Shown here: positions 48,251 to 62,000 of the stretch, piece after piece
Layout: every line of letters begins with the position of its first letter
How positions within the stretch are numbered: position 1 is the stretch's first letter
Program-made: the position numbers and the translations under genes
Assembly (NCBI RefSeq): GCF_000346465.2
Contig: NC_034013.1
Location: 7,430,566 to 7,494,565, forward strand
Direction of reading: 5' to 3'
Source of the DNA: Prunus persica
Lineage: Eukaryota; Streptophyta; Magnoliopsida; Rosales; Rosaceae
DNA length: 64,000 nt
Notes under the pieces: generated by a model
The model's database searches: none
Told to the model about the DNA's origin: nothing
Seen by the model: the letters and a program-made list of their open reading frames with translations, nothing else

Positions 48251-51200
48251 GTGGTTGGTGTATTGCTTAGTTTTTGGCACTGGATTTCACTCAAAAGTCA
48301 CCAAATGACTACTCCAACCATATTATGATGTTCCCCAAGTTTTGGACTCGATCCGAAATCAATTGCTCCACGAAATTGGACAGTTTAGGTTCGTACGAAG
48401 TTCGCTACGAAATGGAGTGGTTGGTGTATTGCATAGTTTTAACCATTGGGTTTCACTCAAAAGTCACCAAATGACTCCACCCACCATATTATGATGTTCC
48501 CTAAGTTTTGGACTCAATCCGATATCGATTGGTCCATGAAATTGGACAATTCAGGTTCGTACGAAGTTCGTTCAGAAATGGGGTGGTTAGTGTATTGCAT
48601 ATTTTTAGCGATTGGATTTCACTCAAACGTCACCAAATGACTCCTCCCATCATCTTATGACGTTCCCCAAGTTTTGGACTCAATCCGATATCGACTAGTC
48701 CATGAAATTGAACAATTCAGGTTCGTACGAAGCTCGTTCTGAAATAGAGTGGCTTGTGTATTTCAAAGGTTTAGCCACTGGATTTCACTCAAAAGTCACC
48801 AAATGACTCCTCCCACCATATTATGATGTTCCCCAAATTTTGGACTTAATGCAATTTCGATTGGTCCATGAGATTGGACAATTCAAGTTCGTACGAAGTT
48901 CGTTATGAAATGGAGTGGGTGGTGGATTGCATAGTTTTAGCCATTCGATTTCTTTCAAAACTAACCAAATGACTCCACCCATTATATTATCATGTTCCCC
49001 AAGTTTTGTACTCAGTCCCATCTCGATTGGTCCCTGAAATTGGACAATTCCGGTTCGTACAAAGTTCGTTGTGAAATGGAATGGTTCGTTTGTTGCATAG
49101 TTGTAGCGTTTGGATTTCACTCAAAACCCACCACATGACCCCTCCCATCATATTATAATGTTCCCCATGCTTTGGACTCAATCCGGTACCTATTGGTCCA
49201 TGAAATTGGACAATTCAGCTTCGTACGAAGTTCGTTATGAAATGGAGTGGTTGGTGTATTGCATAGTTTTAGCCATTGGATTTCATTGAAAAGTCACCAA
49301 ATGACTCCTCCCAGCATATTATGATGTTCCTCGAGTTGATATCGATTGGTCCATGCAATTGGACAATTCATGTTCGTACGAAGTTCGTTCTGAAATGGAC
49401 TGGTTGGTGTATTCCATAGTTTTAGCCATTGGATTTCATTCAAAACTCACCAAATGACTACACACATTATATTATGATGTTCTCCAAGTTCTGTACTCAA
49501 TCCGATATCGATTGGTCCATGAAATTGGACAATTCAGGTTTGTACAAAGTTCTTTATGAAATGGAGTGGTTGGTGTATTGCATAGTTGTAGAGATTGGAT
49601 TTCACTGAAAACCCATCAAACGACTCCTCCCACTATATTATGATGTTCCCCAGGTTTTGGACTCAATCTGATATCGATTGGTCCATGAAATTGGACAATT
49701 CAGGTTGGTGCGAAATTCGTTATGAAATGGAGTGGGTGGGGTATTGCATAATTTTAGGGATTGGATTTCATTCAAAACTCACCAAATGACTCCACCCATC
49801 ATATTATGATGTTCTCCAAGTTTTGTACTCAATCTGATATGAATTGATCCATGAAATTGGACAATTTAGGTTCGTACAAAGTTCGTTATGAAACGCAGTG
49901 GTTGGTGTTACATAGTTGTAGCATTTGGATTTCGCTCAAAACCCCCCAAATGACCCCTCCCATCATATTAGAATGTTCCCTATGCTTTGGACTCAATCCG
50001 ATATCGATTCGTCCATGAAATTGGACAATTCAGCTTCGTACGAAATTCGTTATGAAATGGAGTGGTTGGTGTATTGCATAGTTTTAGGCATTGGATTTCA
50101 TTGAAAAGTCACCAAATGACTCCTCCCAGCATATTATGATGTTCCCCGAGTTTTCGTCTCGACCCGATATCGATTGGTCCATGAAATTGGACAATTCAAT
50201 CTCGTACGAAGTTCGTTCTGAAATGGATTAGTTGGTGTATTGCCTAGTTTTAGCCGTTGGATTTCACTCAAAACCCACCAATTGACTCCTACCACCATAT
50301 TATGATGTCCCCCAAGTTTTGGACTCAATCCGATATCGATTGGTCCATGAAATTGGACAATTGAAGTTCGTACGAAGTTCGTTCTGAAATGGACTGGTTG
50401 GAGTATTCCATAGTTTTAGCCATTGGATTTATCGAAAAACTCACCAAATGACTACACACATTATATTATGATGTTCCCAGTTCTGTACTCAATCCGATAT
50501 CGATTGGTCCATGAAATTGGACAATTCAGGTTCGTACCAAGTTCGTTCTGAAATGGAGTAGTTGGTGTATTGCCTAGTTTTAGGCATTGTATTTCACTCA
50601 AAACCCACCCAATGACTCCTCCTACCATATTATGATGTCCCCCAAGTTTTGGACTCAATCCGATGTCGATTGGTCCACGAAATTAGACAATTCAGGTTCG
50701 TACAAACTTCGTTCTGGAATGGAGTAGTTTGTGTATTTCAAAGTTTTAGCCATTGGATTTCACTACAAAGTCACCAAATGACGCCTCCCACCATGTTATG
50801 ATGTTTCCCAAGTTTTGGAATCAATTCGATATCAATTGGTCCATCAAATTGGACAATTGCGGTTCCTTCAAAGTTCGTTCTGAAATGGAGTGGTTGGTGT
50901 ATTGCATAGTTTTAACCATTGGGTTTCACTCAACAGTCACCAAATGACTCCTCCCATTATCTTATGATGTTCCCCAAGTTTTGGACTCAATCCAATGTCG
51001 ATTGGTCCATGAAATTGGACAATTTAGGTTCATACGACGTTCGTTGTGAAATGGGGTGTTTGTTGTAGTGCCTATTTTAAGCAATTGGATTTCACTGAAA
51101 AGTCACCAAATGACTCCTCCCACCATATTATGAGGTTCCCCAAGTTTCATACTCAATCCGATATCGATTGGTCCATGAAATTGGACAATTTAGGTTGGTA

Positions 51201-51489
51201 CGAAGTTCTTTCTGAAATGTAGTGGGTGGTGTATTGCATAGTTCGAGTCATTGGATTTCCCTGAAAAGTCACCAAATGACTCCACCCACCATATTATCAT
51301 GTTCCCGAAGTTTTGGACTCAATCCGATATTGATTGGTCCATGAAATTGGACAATTCAGGTACTTAAGAAGTTCGTTCTGAAATGGAGTGGTTGCAGTGT
51401 TGCATAGTTCTAGAGATTGGATTTCACTCAAAACCCACCAAATGGCTCCTTCCACAACATTATAAGGTTCCCCAAGTTTTGGACTTAGT

Positions 51490-53610
51490 GCGATATGGAC
51501 TGATCCATTAAATCGGACAATTCTAGTTCGTACAAAGTTCATTCTGAAATGGAGTGGTGGGTGTATTGCATAGTTCTAGAGATTGGATTTCACTCAAAAC
51601 CCTCCTAATGACTCCTCCCATAATATTGTGATCTTCCCCAAGTTTTGGACTCAATCCGATATCGATTAGTCCATGAAATTGGACAATTCAGGTTCGTACG
51701 AAGTTCGTGCTGAAATGGAGTGCTTGGTGCACTGTATCATTGTAGAGACTGGATTTTACTCAAAACCCACCAAATGAGTCCTCCCACTATATTATGATGT
51801 TCCCCAAGTTTTGGACTCAATGCGATATCGATTGGTCCATGAAATCAGACAATTCAGGTTTGTACGAAGTTCGTTATGAAATGGAGTGGTTGGTGTACTG
51901 TATAATTGTAGAGATTGGATTTCACTCAAAACCCATCAAATGACTCCTCCCACAACATTATGATGTTCCCCAAGTTTCGTACTCAATCCGATATCGATTG
52001 ATAAATGAAATTGGACAATTCAGGTTCTTAAGAAGTTGGTTCTGAAATGTTGTGGTTGGTGTGCTGCATAGTTCTGGAGATTGGATTTCACTCAAAACCC
52101 ACCAAATGGCTCCTCCCACAACATTATGAGGTTACCCAAGTTTTGGACTTAGTCCGATATCGATTGATCCATGAAATCGGACAATTGTAGTTCATACGAA
52201 GTTCATTCTGAAATGGAGTGGTGGGTGTATTGCATGGTTCTAGAGATTGGATTTCACTGAAAACCCTCCTAGTGACTCCTCCCACTATATTATGTTGTTT
52301 CCCAAATTTTGGACTCATTCCGATATTGACTGGTCCATCAAATTGGATAATTGAAGTTCATATGAAGTTCGTTCTTAAATGGAGTGGTTGGTGTATTGTA
52401 CAGTTCTAGAGATTGGCTTTCACTCAAAACCCACCAAATGATTCCTCCCACAACATTATGGTGTTCCCCAAGTTTTGCATTCTAACTGATATCGATTGGT
52501 CCATAAAATCAGACAATTCAAGTTCGTAAGAAGATTGTTCTGAAATGGATTGGTTGTTGTTTTGTATAGTTTTGGCAATGGGATTTGACTCAAAAGTTAC
52601 CAAGTGACTCCTCCCACAACATTATGATGTTTCCCAAGTTTTGGACTCAATCCGATATCGCTTGTTCTATAAAACAGGACAATTAAGGTTCGTACGAAGT
52701 TCGTTTTGAAATGGAGTGGTTGGTGTATTGCATAGTTCTAGAGATTAGATTTCAGTCAAAACCCACCAAATGACTCCTCCCACTATATTATGAAGTTTCG
52801 AAAGTTTCGTACTCAATCCGATATCGATTGATAAATGAAATTAGACAATTCAGGTTCATAAGAAGTTCGTTCTGAAATGGAGTGGTTGGTGTATTGCATA
52901 GTTCTAGAGATTGGATTACACTCAAAACCCACCAAATGGCTCCTCCCACTATATTATGATTCCCCCAAGTTCTGGACTCAATGCGATATCGATTGGTTCA
53001 TGAAATCAGACAATTCAAGTTTGTACGAAGTTCGTTATGAAATGGAGTGGTAGGTGTACTGTATAGTTGTACAGATTAGATTTCACTCAAAACCCATCAA
53101 ATGACTCCTCCCACAACATTATGATGTTCCCCAAGTTTCGTACTCAATCCGATATCGATTGATAAATGAAATTGGACAATTCAGATTTTTAAGAAGTTCG
53201 TTCTGAAATGTTGTGGTTAGTGTGCTGCATAGTTCTGGAGATTGGATTTTACTCAAAACCCAACAAATGGTTCCTCCCACAACATTGTGAGGTTCCCCAA
53301 GTTTTGGACTTAGTCCGATATCCATTGATCCATGAAATCGGACAATTGTAGTTCATACGAAGTTCATTCTGAAATGGAGTGGTGGGTGTATTGCATGATT
53401 CTAGAGATTGGATTTCACTCAAAACCCTTCTAATGACTCCTCCCACTATATTATGCTGTTCCCCAAATTTTGGACTCATTCCGATATTGACTGGTCCATC
53501 AAATTGGATAATTGAAGTTCATATGAAGTTCGTTCTTAAATGGAGTGGTTGGTGTATTGTACAGTTCTAGAGATTGGCTTTCACTCAAAACCCATCAAAT
53601 GACTCCTCCC
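51490..53610 (-). repeat. Satellite higher-order repeat, 664-bp and 1,161-bp spacing
   Basis: Marker monomers recur. CGATTGATAAATGAAATTGG is at 52000, 52830, 53161 and 53661. GATCCAT...AAATCGG is at 51502, 52166 and 53327. GTGTATTGTACAGTTCTAG is at 52391 and 53552. The 1,161-bp (seven-monomer) offset holds exactly for four markers, so at least 480 bp at 51960-52440 was duplicated. Confidence 0.82.
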
Positions 53611-55142
53611 ACAACATTATGATGTTCCCCAAGTTTTTCGTACTCAATCCGAAATCGATTGATAAATGAAATTGGACAATTCACGTTCGTAAGAAGTTCG
53701 TTCTGGAATGGAGTGGTTGCTGTATTGCATTGTTTTAGCCATTGGATTTCCCTCAAACCCAACAAATGACTCCTCCCACCATATTATGATGTTCCACAAG
53801 TTTTGGACTCAATCCGATATCGATTTGTCCATGAAATTGGACAATTCAGGTTCATACGAAGTTCGTTATAAAATGCAGTGGTTGGTGTATTGCATAGTTC
53901 TAGAGCTTGGACGTCACTCAAAACCCACCAAATGACTCCTCTCACCATATTATAATGTTCCCCAAGTTTTGGACTCAATCCGATATCGATTGGTCCATGA
54001 AATTGAACAATTCAGGTTCGAACGAAGTTCGTTCTAAAATGAAGTGGTTGGTCTATTGCGTAGTTTTGGCCATTGGATTTCACTCAAAAGTCACCAAACG
54101 ACTCCACCCACTATATTATGATGTTCCCCAAGGTTTGTACTCAATCCGATATCGATTGGACAATGAAATTGGGCAATTCAGGTTCGTACAAAGTTCGTTA
54201 TGAAATGGAGTGGTTGGTTTATTACATAGTTATAGAGATTGGATTTCACTTGAAAACCACCGAATGACTCCTCCCACCATATTGTGATGTTCCCCAAGTT
54301 TTGGACTCAATCCGATATCGATTGGTCCATGAAATTCGACAATTCAGGTTCGAACAAAGTTCATTTTGAAATGGAGTGGTTGGTGTATTGCATAGTTTTA
54401 GCACTTGGATTTGACTCAAAACTCAGCCAATGACCCCTCCCACAATATTATGATGTTCCCCAAGTTTGGGACTCAATCTGATATACATTGGTCCATGAAA
54501 TCGGATAATTCACATTCGTATGAACTTCGTTCTGAAATGGAGTGGTTGTTGTATTGTATAGTTTTAGCCGTTGGATTTCACCCACCAAATGACTCATCCC
54601 ACCATATTATGATGGAGTGGGTGGTGTATTGCATAGTTTTAGCCATTGAATTTCAGTCAAAACTCACCAAATGACTCCACCTATCATATTATGATTTTCC
54701 CCAAGGTTTGTACTAAATCCGATATCGATTGGACAACGAAATTGGGCAATTCAGGTTCGTACGAATTTCGTTATGAAATGGACTGGTTGGTGTATTGCAT
54801 AGTTGGAGGGATTGGATTTCACTGAAAAACCACCGAATGCTCCTCCCACCATATTATGATGTTCCCCAAGTTTTGGACTCAATCCGATATCGATTTGTCC
54901 ATGAAATTGGACAATTCAGGTTTGCACGAAGTTCGTTACGAAATGGAGTGGGTGATGTATTGCATAGTTTTAGCCATTGGATTTCAATCAAAACACACCA
55001 AATGACTCCTCCCAACATATTATGATGTTTCCCAAGTTTTGGACTCAATCTGATATCGATTGGTCCACGAAATTGGATAGTTCAGGTTCGTACGAAGTTC
55101 GTTGTGAAATGGAGTGTTTGGGGTATTTCATATTTTTAGCCA

Positions 55143-56950
55143 TTGGATTTCACTCAAAAGTCACCAAATGACTCGTCCCACCACATTATGAGGTTTCCCA
55201 AGTTTTGGATTCAATCCGATATCGATTGGTCCTTGAAATTATACAATTCAGGTTCTTATGAAATTCGTTCTGAAATGGAGTGGTTTGTGTATTTCAAAGT
55301 TTTAGCCATTGGATTTCACTCAAAAGTCACCAAATGACTCCTCCCACCATATTATGATGTTCCCCAATTTTAGACTCAATCCGATATCGATTTGTCCATA
55401 AAATTGGACAATTCAGGTTCGTACGAAGTTCATTATGAAATGGAGTGGTTGGTGTATTGCATGGTTCTACAGATTGAATTACACTCAAAACCCACCAAAT
55501 GACTCCTCCCACCATATTATTATGTTCCCCAAGTTTTGGACTCAATCCGATATCGGTTGGGCCATGAAATTATATAATTCAGGTTCTTACGAAGTTCGTT
55601 CTGAAATAGATTGGTTTGTGTATTTCAAAGTTGTAGCCATTGGAGTTCACTCAGAAGTCACCAAATGACTCCTCCCACCATATTATGATGTTCCCCAAGT
55701 TTTGGACTCAATTCGATATAGATTGGTCCATGAAATTGAACAATTCAGGTTCGTACGAAGTTCATTATGAAATGGAGTGGGTGATGTATTGCATAGTTTT
55801 AGACATTGGATTTCATTCAAAACAGACCAAATGACTCCTCCCATCATATTATGTTGTTTCCCAGGTTTTGGACTCAATCCGATATCGATTGGTCCACGAA
55901 ATTGGACAATTCAGCTTCGTACGAAGTTCGTTGTGAAATGGAGTGTTAGGTGTATTGCATATTTTAGCTATTGGATTTCACGCAAAAGTCACCAAATGAC
56001 TCCTCCCACCACGTTATGGTGTTTCCCAAGTTTTGGACTCAATTCAATGTCGTGTCGTCCATGAAATTATACAATTTGGGTTCTTCTGAAATTCGTTCTG
56101 AAATGGAGTGGTTTGTGTATTGCATATTTTTAGCCATTGGATTTCACTCAAAAGTCACCAAATGACTCGTCCCACCACATTATGAGGTTTCCCAAGTTTT
56201 GGATTCAATCCGATATCGATTGGTCCTTGAAATTATACAATTCAGGTTCTTATGAAATTCGTTCTGAAATGGAGTGGTTTGTGTATTTCAAAGTTTTAGC
56301 CACTGGATTTCACTCAAAAGTCACCAAATGAGTTCTCCCACCATATTATGATGTTCCCCAAGTTGTGGACTCAATCCGATATCGATTTGTCCATGAAATT
56401 GGACAATTCAGGTTCGTACGAAGTTCGTTATGAAATGGAGTGCTTGGTGTATTGCATGGTTCTACAGATTGAATTTCACTCAAACCCACCAAATGATTCC
56501 TCCCACCATATTATTATGTTCCCCAAGTTTTGGACTCAATCTGATATCGGTTGGGCCATGAAATTATATAATTCAGGTTCTTACGAAGTTCGTTCTGAAA
56601 TAGATTGGTTTGTGTATTTCAAAGTTGTAGCCTTTGGATTTCACTCAAAAGTCACCAAATGACTCCTCCCACCATATCAAGTTTTGGACTCAATCCGATA
56701 TCGATTGGTCCATGAAATTGGACAATTCAGGTTCGTACGAAGTTTGTTATGAAATGGAGTGGGTGGTGTATTGCATAGTTTTAGACATTGGATTTCATTC
56801 AAAACACACCAAATGTCCCCTCCCATCATATTATGTTGTTTCCCAGGTTTTGGACTCAATCCGATATCGATTGGTCCACGAAATTGGACAATTCAGGCTC
56901 GTACGAAGTTCGTTGTGAAATGGACTGTTTGGTGTATTCCATGTTTTTAG
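55143..56950 (-). repeat. Satellite six-monomer duplication (994 bp)
   Basis: Unusual words such as TTGAAATTATACAATTCAGG, GGTTGGGCCATGAAATTAT and TTTCCCAGGTTTTGGACTC at 55225-55870 recur 994 bp on at 56219-56850. The last part has a 12-bp deletion near 56680. Confidence 0.85.
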
Positions 56951-59499
56951 ACGTTGGATTTTACTCAAAAGTCACCAAATGACTCCTCCCACCATATTAT
57001 GATGTTTCCCAAGTTTTGGACTCAATTCGATATCGATTGGTCCACGAAATTGGACAATTCAGGTTCGTACGAAGTTCGTTGTGAAATGGAGTGTTAGGTG
57101 TATTGCATATTTTAGCCACTGGGTTTCACCCAAAAGTCACCAAATGACTCCTCCCACCACATTATGGTGTTTCCCAAGTTTTGGACTCAATTCAATATCG
57201 TTTGGTCCGTGAAATTATACAATTTAGGTTCTTCTGAAGTTCGTTCTGAAATGGAGTGGTTTATGTATTTCAAAGTTTTAGCCATTGGATTTCACTCAAA
57301 AGTCACCAAATGACTCCTCCCACCATATTATGATGTTCCCCAAGTTTTGGACTCAATCCGATATCGATTGGTCCATGAAATTGGACGATTCAGGTTCGTA
57401 CGAAGTTTGTTATGAAATGGAGTGGGTGGTGTATTGCATAGTTTTAGACATTGAATTTCATTAAAAACACACCAAATGACTCTCCTCCCATCTTATTATG
57501 TTGTTTCCCAAGTTTTGGACTCAATCCGATAAATGTCCATGAAATTGGACAATTCAGGTTCGTACAAAGTTCGTTATGAAATGGAGTGGTTGGTGCATTG
57601 CATAGTCATAGAGATTAGATTTAACTCAAAACCCACCAAATGACTCCTCCCACCGTATTATGATGTTCCCCAAGTTTTGGACTCAATCCGATGTCGATTG
57701 GTCCATGAAATTGGACAATTCAGGTTCGTACGAAGTTCGTTATGAAATAGGGTGGTTGGTGTATTGCATAGTTGTAGAGATTGGATTTCACTAAAAACCC
57801 ACGAAATGACTCCTCCCACCGTATTATGATGATCCCCAACTTTTGCACTAAATCCGACATTGATTGGTCCATGAAATTGGACAATTCAGGTTCGGACGAA
57901 GTTCATTCTGTAATGGAGTGGTTCGTGTATTGCATAGTTTTAGCCATCGGATTCCACTCAAAAGTCACCAAATGACTTCACCCACCATATTATGGTGTTC
58001 CCCAAGTTTTGGACTCAATGCGATATCGATTGGTCCGTGAAATTGGACAATTCAGGTTCGTATGAAGTTCGTTATGAAATGGAGTGGTTGGTGTATTGTA
58101 TAGTTGTAGAGATTGGATTTCACTCAAAACGCATCAAATGACTCCTCCCACAATATTATGATGTTGCCCAAGTTTCGTACTCAATCCGATATCGATTGAT
58201 AAATGAAATTGGACAATTCATGTACTTAAGAAGTTCGTTCTGAAATGGAGTGGTTGCGGTGTTGCATAGTTCTAGAGATTGGATTTCACTCAAAGCCCAC
58301 CAAATGGCTCCGCCCACAACATTATTCGGTATTGCATAGTTTTGGACTCAATCCGATATCGGTTGGTCCATGAAATCGGACAATTCTAGTTCGTACGAAG
58401 TTCATTCTGAAATGGAGTGGTGGGTGTATTGCATAGTTCTAGAGATTGGATTTCACTCAAAACCCGCCTAATGACTCCTCCCACAATATTGTGATGTTCC
58501 CCAAGTTTTAGACTCAATCCGATACCGATTGGTCCATGAAATCAGACAATTTAGGTTTGTATGAAGTTCGTTCTGAAATGGAGTGGTTGGTGTACTATAT
58601 AGTTGCAGAGATTGGATTTCACTCAAAACCTATCAAATCACTTCTCCCACAACATTATGATGTTCCCCAAGTTTTGTACTCAATCTGATATCGATTGATA
58701 AATGAAATTGGACAATTCAGGTCTTAAGATGTTCGTTCTAAAATGGAGTGGTGGGTGTATTCCATTGTTTTAGCCACTGGATTTATCTAAAAACCCACCA
58801 TATGACTCCTCCCACAATAGTGTGATGTTCCCCAAGTTTTGGACTCAATCCGATATCGTTTGGTCCACGAAATTGGACAATTCAGGTTCGTACGAAGTTC
58901 GTTCTGAAGTGTAGTGGTTGGTGTGTTGAATAGTTCTGGAGATTGGATTTCTCTCAAAACCCAAGAAATGGCTCCTCCCACAATATTATGATGTTTCTCA
59001 AGTATTGGACTCAATCCGATATCGATTGGTCCCTGAAATTGGACAATTCAAGTTCGTACGAAGTTCGTTTTGAAATGGAGTGGTTGGTGTATTGAATAGT
59101 TTTAGCCACTGGATTTCACTCAAAACTCACCAAATGACTCCTCCCACCATATTATGATCTTCCCCAAGTTTGGACTCAAACTGATATCGATTGGTCCATG
59201 AAATTGGACAATTCACGTTCGTACGAAGTTCATTCTGAAATGTAGTGGTTGGTGTGTTGTATAGTTTTAGAGATTGGATTTCTCTCAAAGCCCACCAAAT
59301 GACTCCTCCCACAATATTATGATGTTCCCCACGTTTTGGGCTCAATGCAATATTGATTGGTCTAAGAAATCGGACAATTCAAGTTCGTACGAAGTTCGTT
59401 CTAAAACGGATTGGTTGGTGTATTACATAGTTTTGACATCTGGATTTCACTCAAAACTCAACAAATGACTCCTCCCACAACATTATGAGGTTCCCCAAG

Positions 59500-62000
59500 T
59501 TTTGGACTTAGTCCGATATCGATTGATCCATGAAATCGGACAATTCTTGTTTGTAGGAAGTTCTTTCTGAAATGGAGTGGTGGGTGTATTGCATACTTCT
59601 AGATATTGGATTTCACTCAAAACCCTCCTAATCACTCCTCCCACAATATTGTGATGTTCCCCAAGTTTTGGACTCAATCCGATATCGATTGGTCCATGAA
59701 ATTGGACAATCAGGTTCGTACGAAGTTCATTCTGAAATGGAGTGCTTGGTGCATTGTATAGTTGTAGAGACTGGATTTCACTCAAAACCCACCAAATTAG
59801 TCCTCTCACTATATTATGATGTTCCCCAAGTTTTGGACTCAATGCAATATTGATTGGCCCATGAATCAGACAATTCAGGTTTCTAAGAAGTTCGTTATGA
59901 AATGGAGTGGTTGGTGTACTGTATAGTTGTAGAGATTGGATTTCATTCAAAACCCATCAAATGACTCCTCCCACAACATTATGACGTTCCCCAAGTTTCG
60001 TACTCAATCCGATATCGATTGATAAATGAAATTGGACAATTCAGGTACTTAAGAAGTTCGTTCTGAAATGGAGTGGTTGCGGTGTTGCATAGTTCTAAAG
60101 ACAGGATTTCACTCAAAACCTACCAAATGGCTCCGCCCATAACATTATGAGGTGCCCAAGTTTTGGACTTAGTCCGATATCGATTGATCCATGAAATCGG
60201 AGAATTCTAGTTCGTACGAAGTTCATTCTGAAATGGAGTGATGGGTGTATTGCATAGTTCTAGAGATTGGATTTCACTCAAAACCCTCCTAATGACTCCT
60301 CCCACAATATTGTGATGTTCCCCAAGTTTTCAACTCAATCCGATATCGATTTGTCCATGAAATTGGACAATTCAGGTTCGTACGAAGTTCGTTCTGAAAT
60401 AGAGTGCTTGGTGCATTGTATAGTTGTAGACACTGGATTTCACTCAAAACCCACCAAATGAGTCCTCCCACTGTATTATGATGTTCCCCAAGTTTTGGAC
60501 TCAATGCGATATCGATTGGTCCATGAAATCAGACAATTCAGGTTTGTACGAAGTTCGTTATGAAATGGAGTGGATGGTATGCTGTATAGTTGTAGAGATT
60601 GGATTTCACTCAAAACCCATCAATTGACTCCTCCCACAACATTATGATGTTCCCCAAGTTTCGTACTCAATCCGACATCGATTGATAAATGAAATTGGCC
60701 AATTCTGGTACTTAAGAAGTTCGTTCTGAAATAGAGTGGTGGGTGTATTGCATTGTTTTAGCCATTGGATTTCCTTCAAAATCCACCACATGACTCCTCC
60801 CACAATATTGTGATGTTCTGCATGTTTTGGACTCAATCTAATATCGTTTGGTCCATTAAATTGGACAATTCAGGTTCATACGAAGTTCGTTATGAAATGT
60901 TGTGGTTAGTGTGTTTTATAGTTCTCGAGATTGGATTTCTCTCAAAACCCACCAAATGGCTCCTCCCACAATATTATGATGTTTCTCAAGTATTGGACTC
61001 AATCCGATATCGATTGGTCCCTGAAATGGGATAATTCAAGTTCGTACGAAGTTCGTTTTGAAGTGGAGTGATTGGTGTATTGAATAGTTTTAGCCACTGG
61101 ATTTTACTCAAAACTCACCAAATGACTCCTCCCACCATATTATGATCTTCCCCAAGTTTGGACTCAATCTGATATCGATTGGTCCTAGAAATTGGATAAT
61201 TCACGATCGTACGAAGTTCGTTCGGAAATGTAGTGGTTGGTGTGTTGTACAGTTCTAGAGATTGGATTTCTCTCAAAACCCACCAAATGACTCCTCCCAA
61301 AATATTATGATCTTCCCCAGGTTTTGGGCTCAATCCAATATCTATTGGTCCAAGAAATCGAACAATTCAAGTTCGTATGAAGTTCGTTCTAAAATGGATT
61401 GGTTGTTGTATTGCATAGTTTTGGAATTTGGATTTCTTTCAAAACTCAACAAATGACTCCTCCTACAACATTATGAGGTTTCCCAAGTTTTGGACTTAGT
61501 CCGATATCGATTGATCCGTGAAATCGGACAATTCTAGTTCGTACGAAGTTCATTCTGAAATGGAGTGGTGCGTGTATTGCATAGTTCTAGAGATTAGATT
61601 TCACTCAAAACCCTCCTAATGACTCCTCCCACAATATTGTGATGTTCCCCAAGTTTTGGACTCAATCCGATATCGATTGGTCCATGAAATTGGACAATCA
61701 GGTTCGTACGAAGTTCGTTCTGAAATGGAGTACTTGGTGCATTGTATAGTTGTAGAGACTGGATTTCACTCAAAACCCACCAAATGAGTCCTCCCACTAT
61801 ATTATGATGTTCCCCAAGTTTTGGACTCAATGCGATATCGATTGGTCCATGAAATCAGACAAGTCAGGTTTGTACGAAGTTCGTTATGAAATGGAATGGT
61901 TGGTGGGCTCTATAGTTGTAGAGGCTGGATTTCACTCAAAACCCCCCAAATGATTCCTCCCACAACATTATGGTGTTCCCCAAGTTTTGGACTCAATCTG
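59500..62000 (-). repeat. Satellite four-monomer higher-order repeat (about 662 bp)
   Basis: A four-monomer cycle is visible. TTGATCC(A/G)TGAAATCGG occurs at 59524, 60185 and 61512. TTGGTGCATTGTATAGTTG occurs at about 59746, 60409 and 61734. AATGC(A/G)ATAT with AATCAGACA or AAGTCAGGT follows, then TTTCGTACTCAATCCGATATC or a substitute. Spacings are 661 and 1,327 bp, one and two cycles. Confidence 0.8.
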
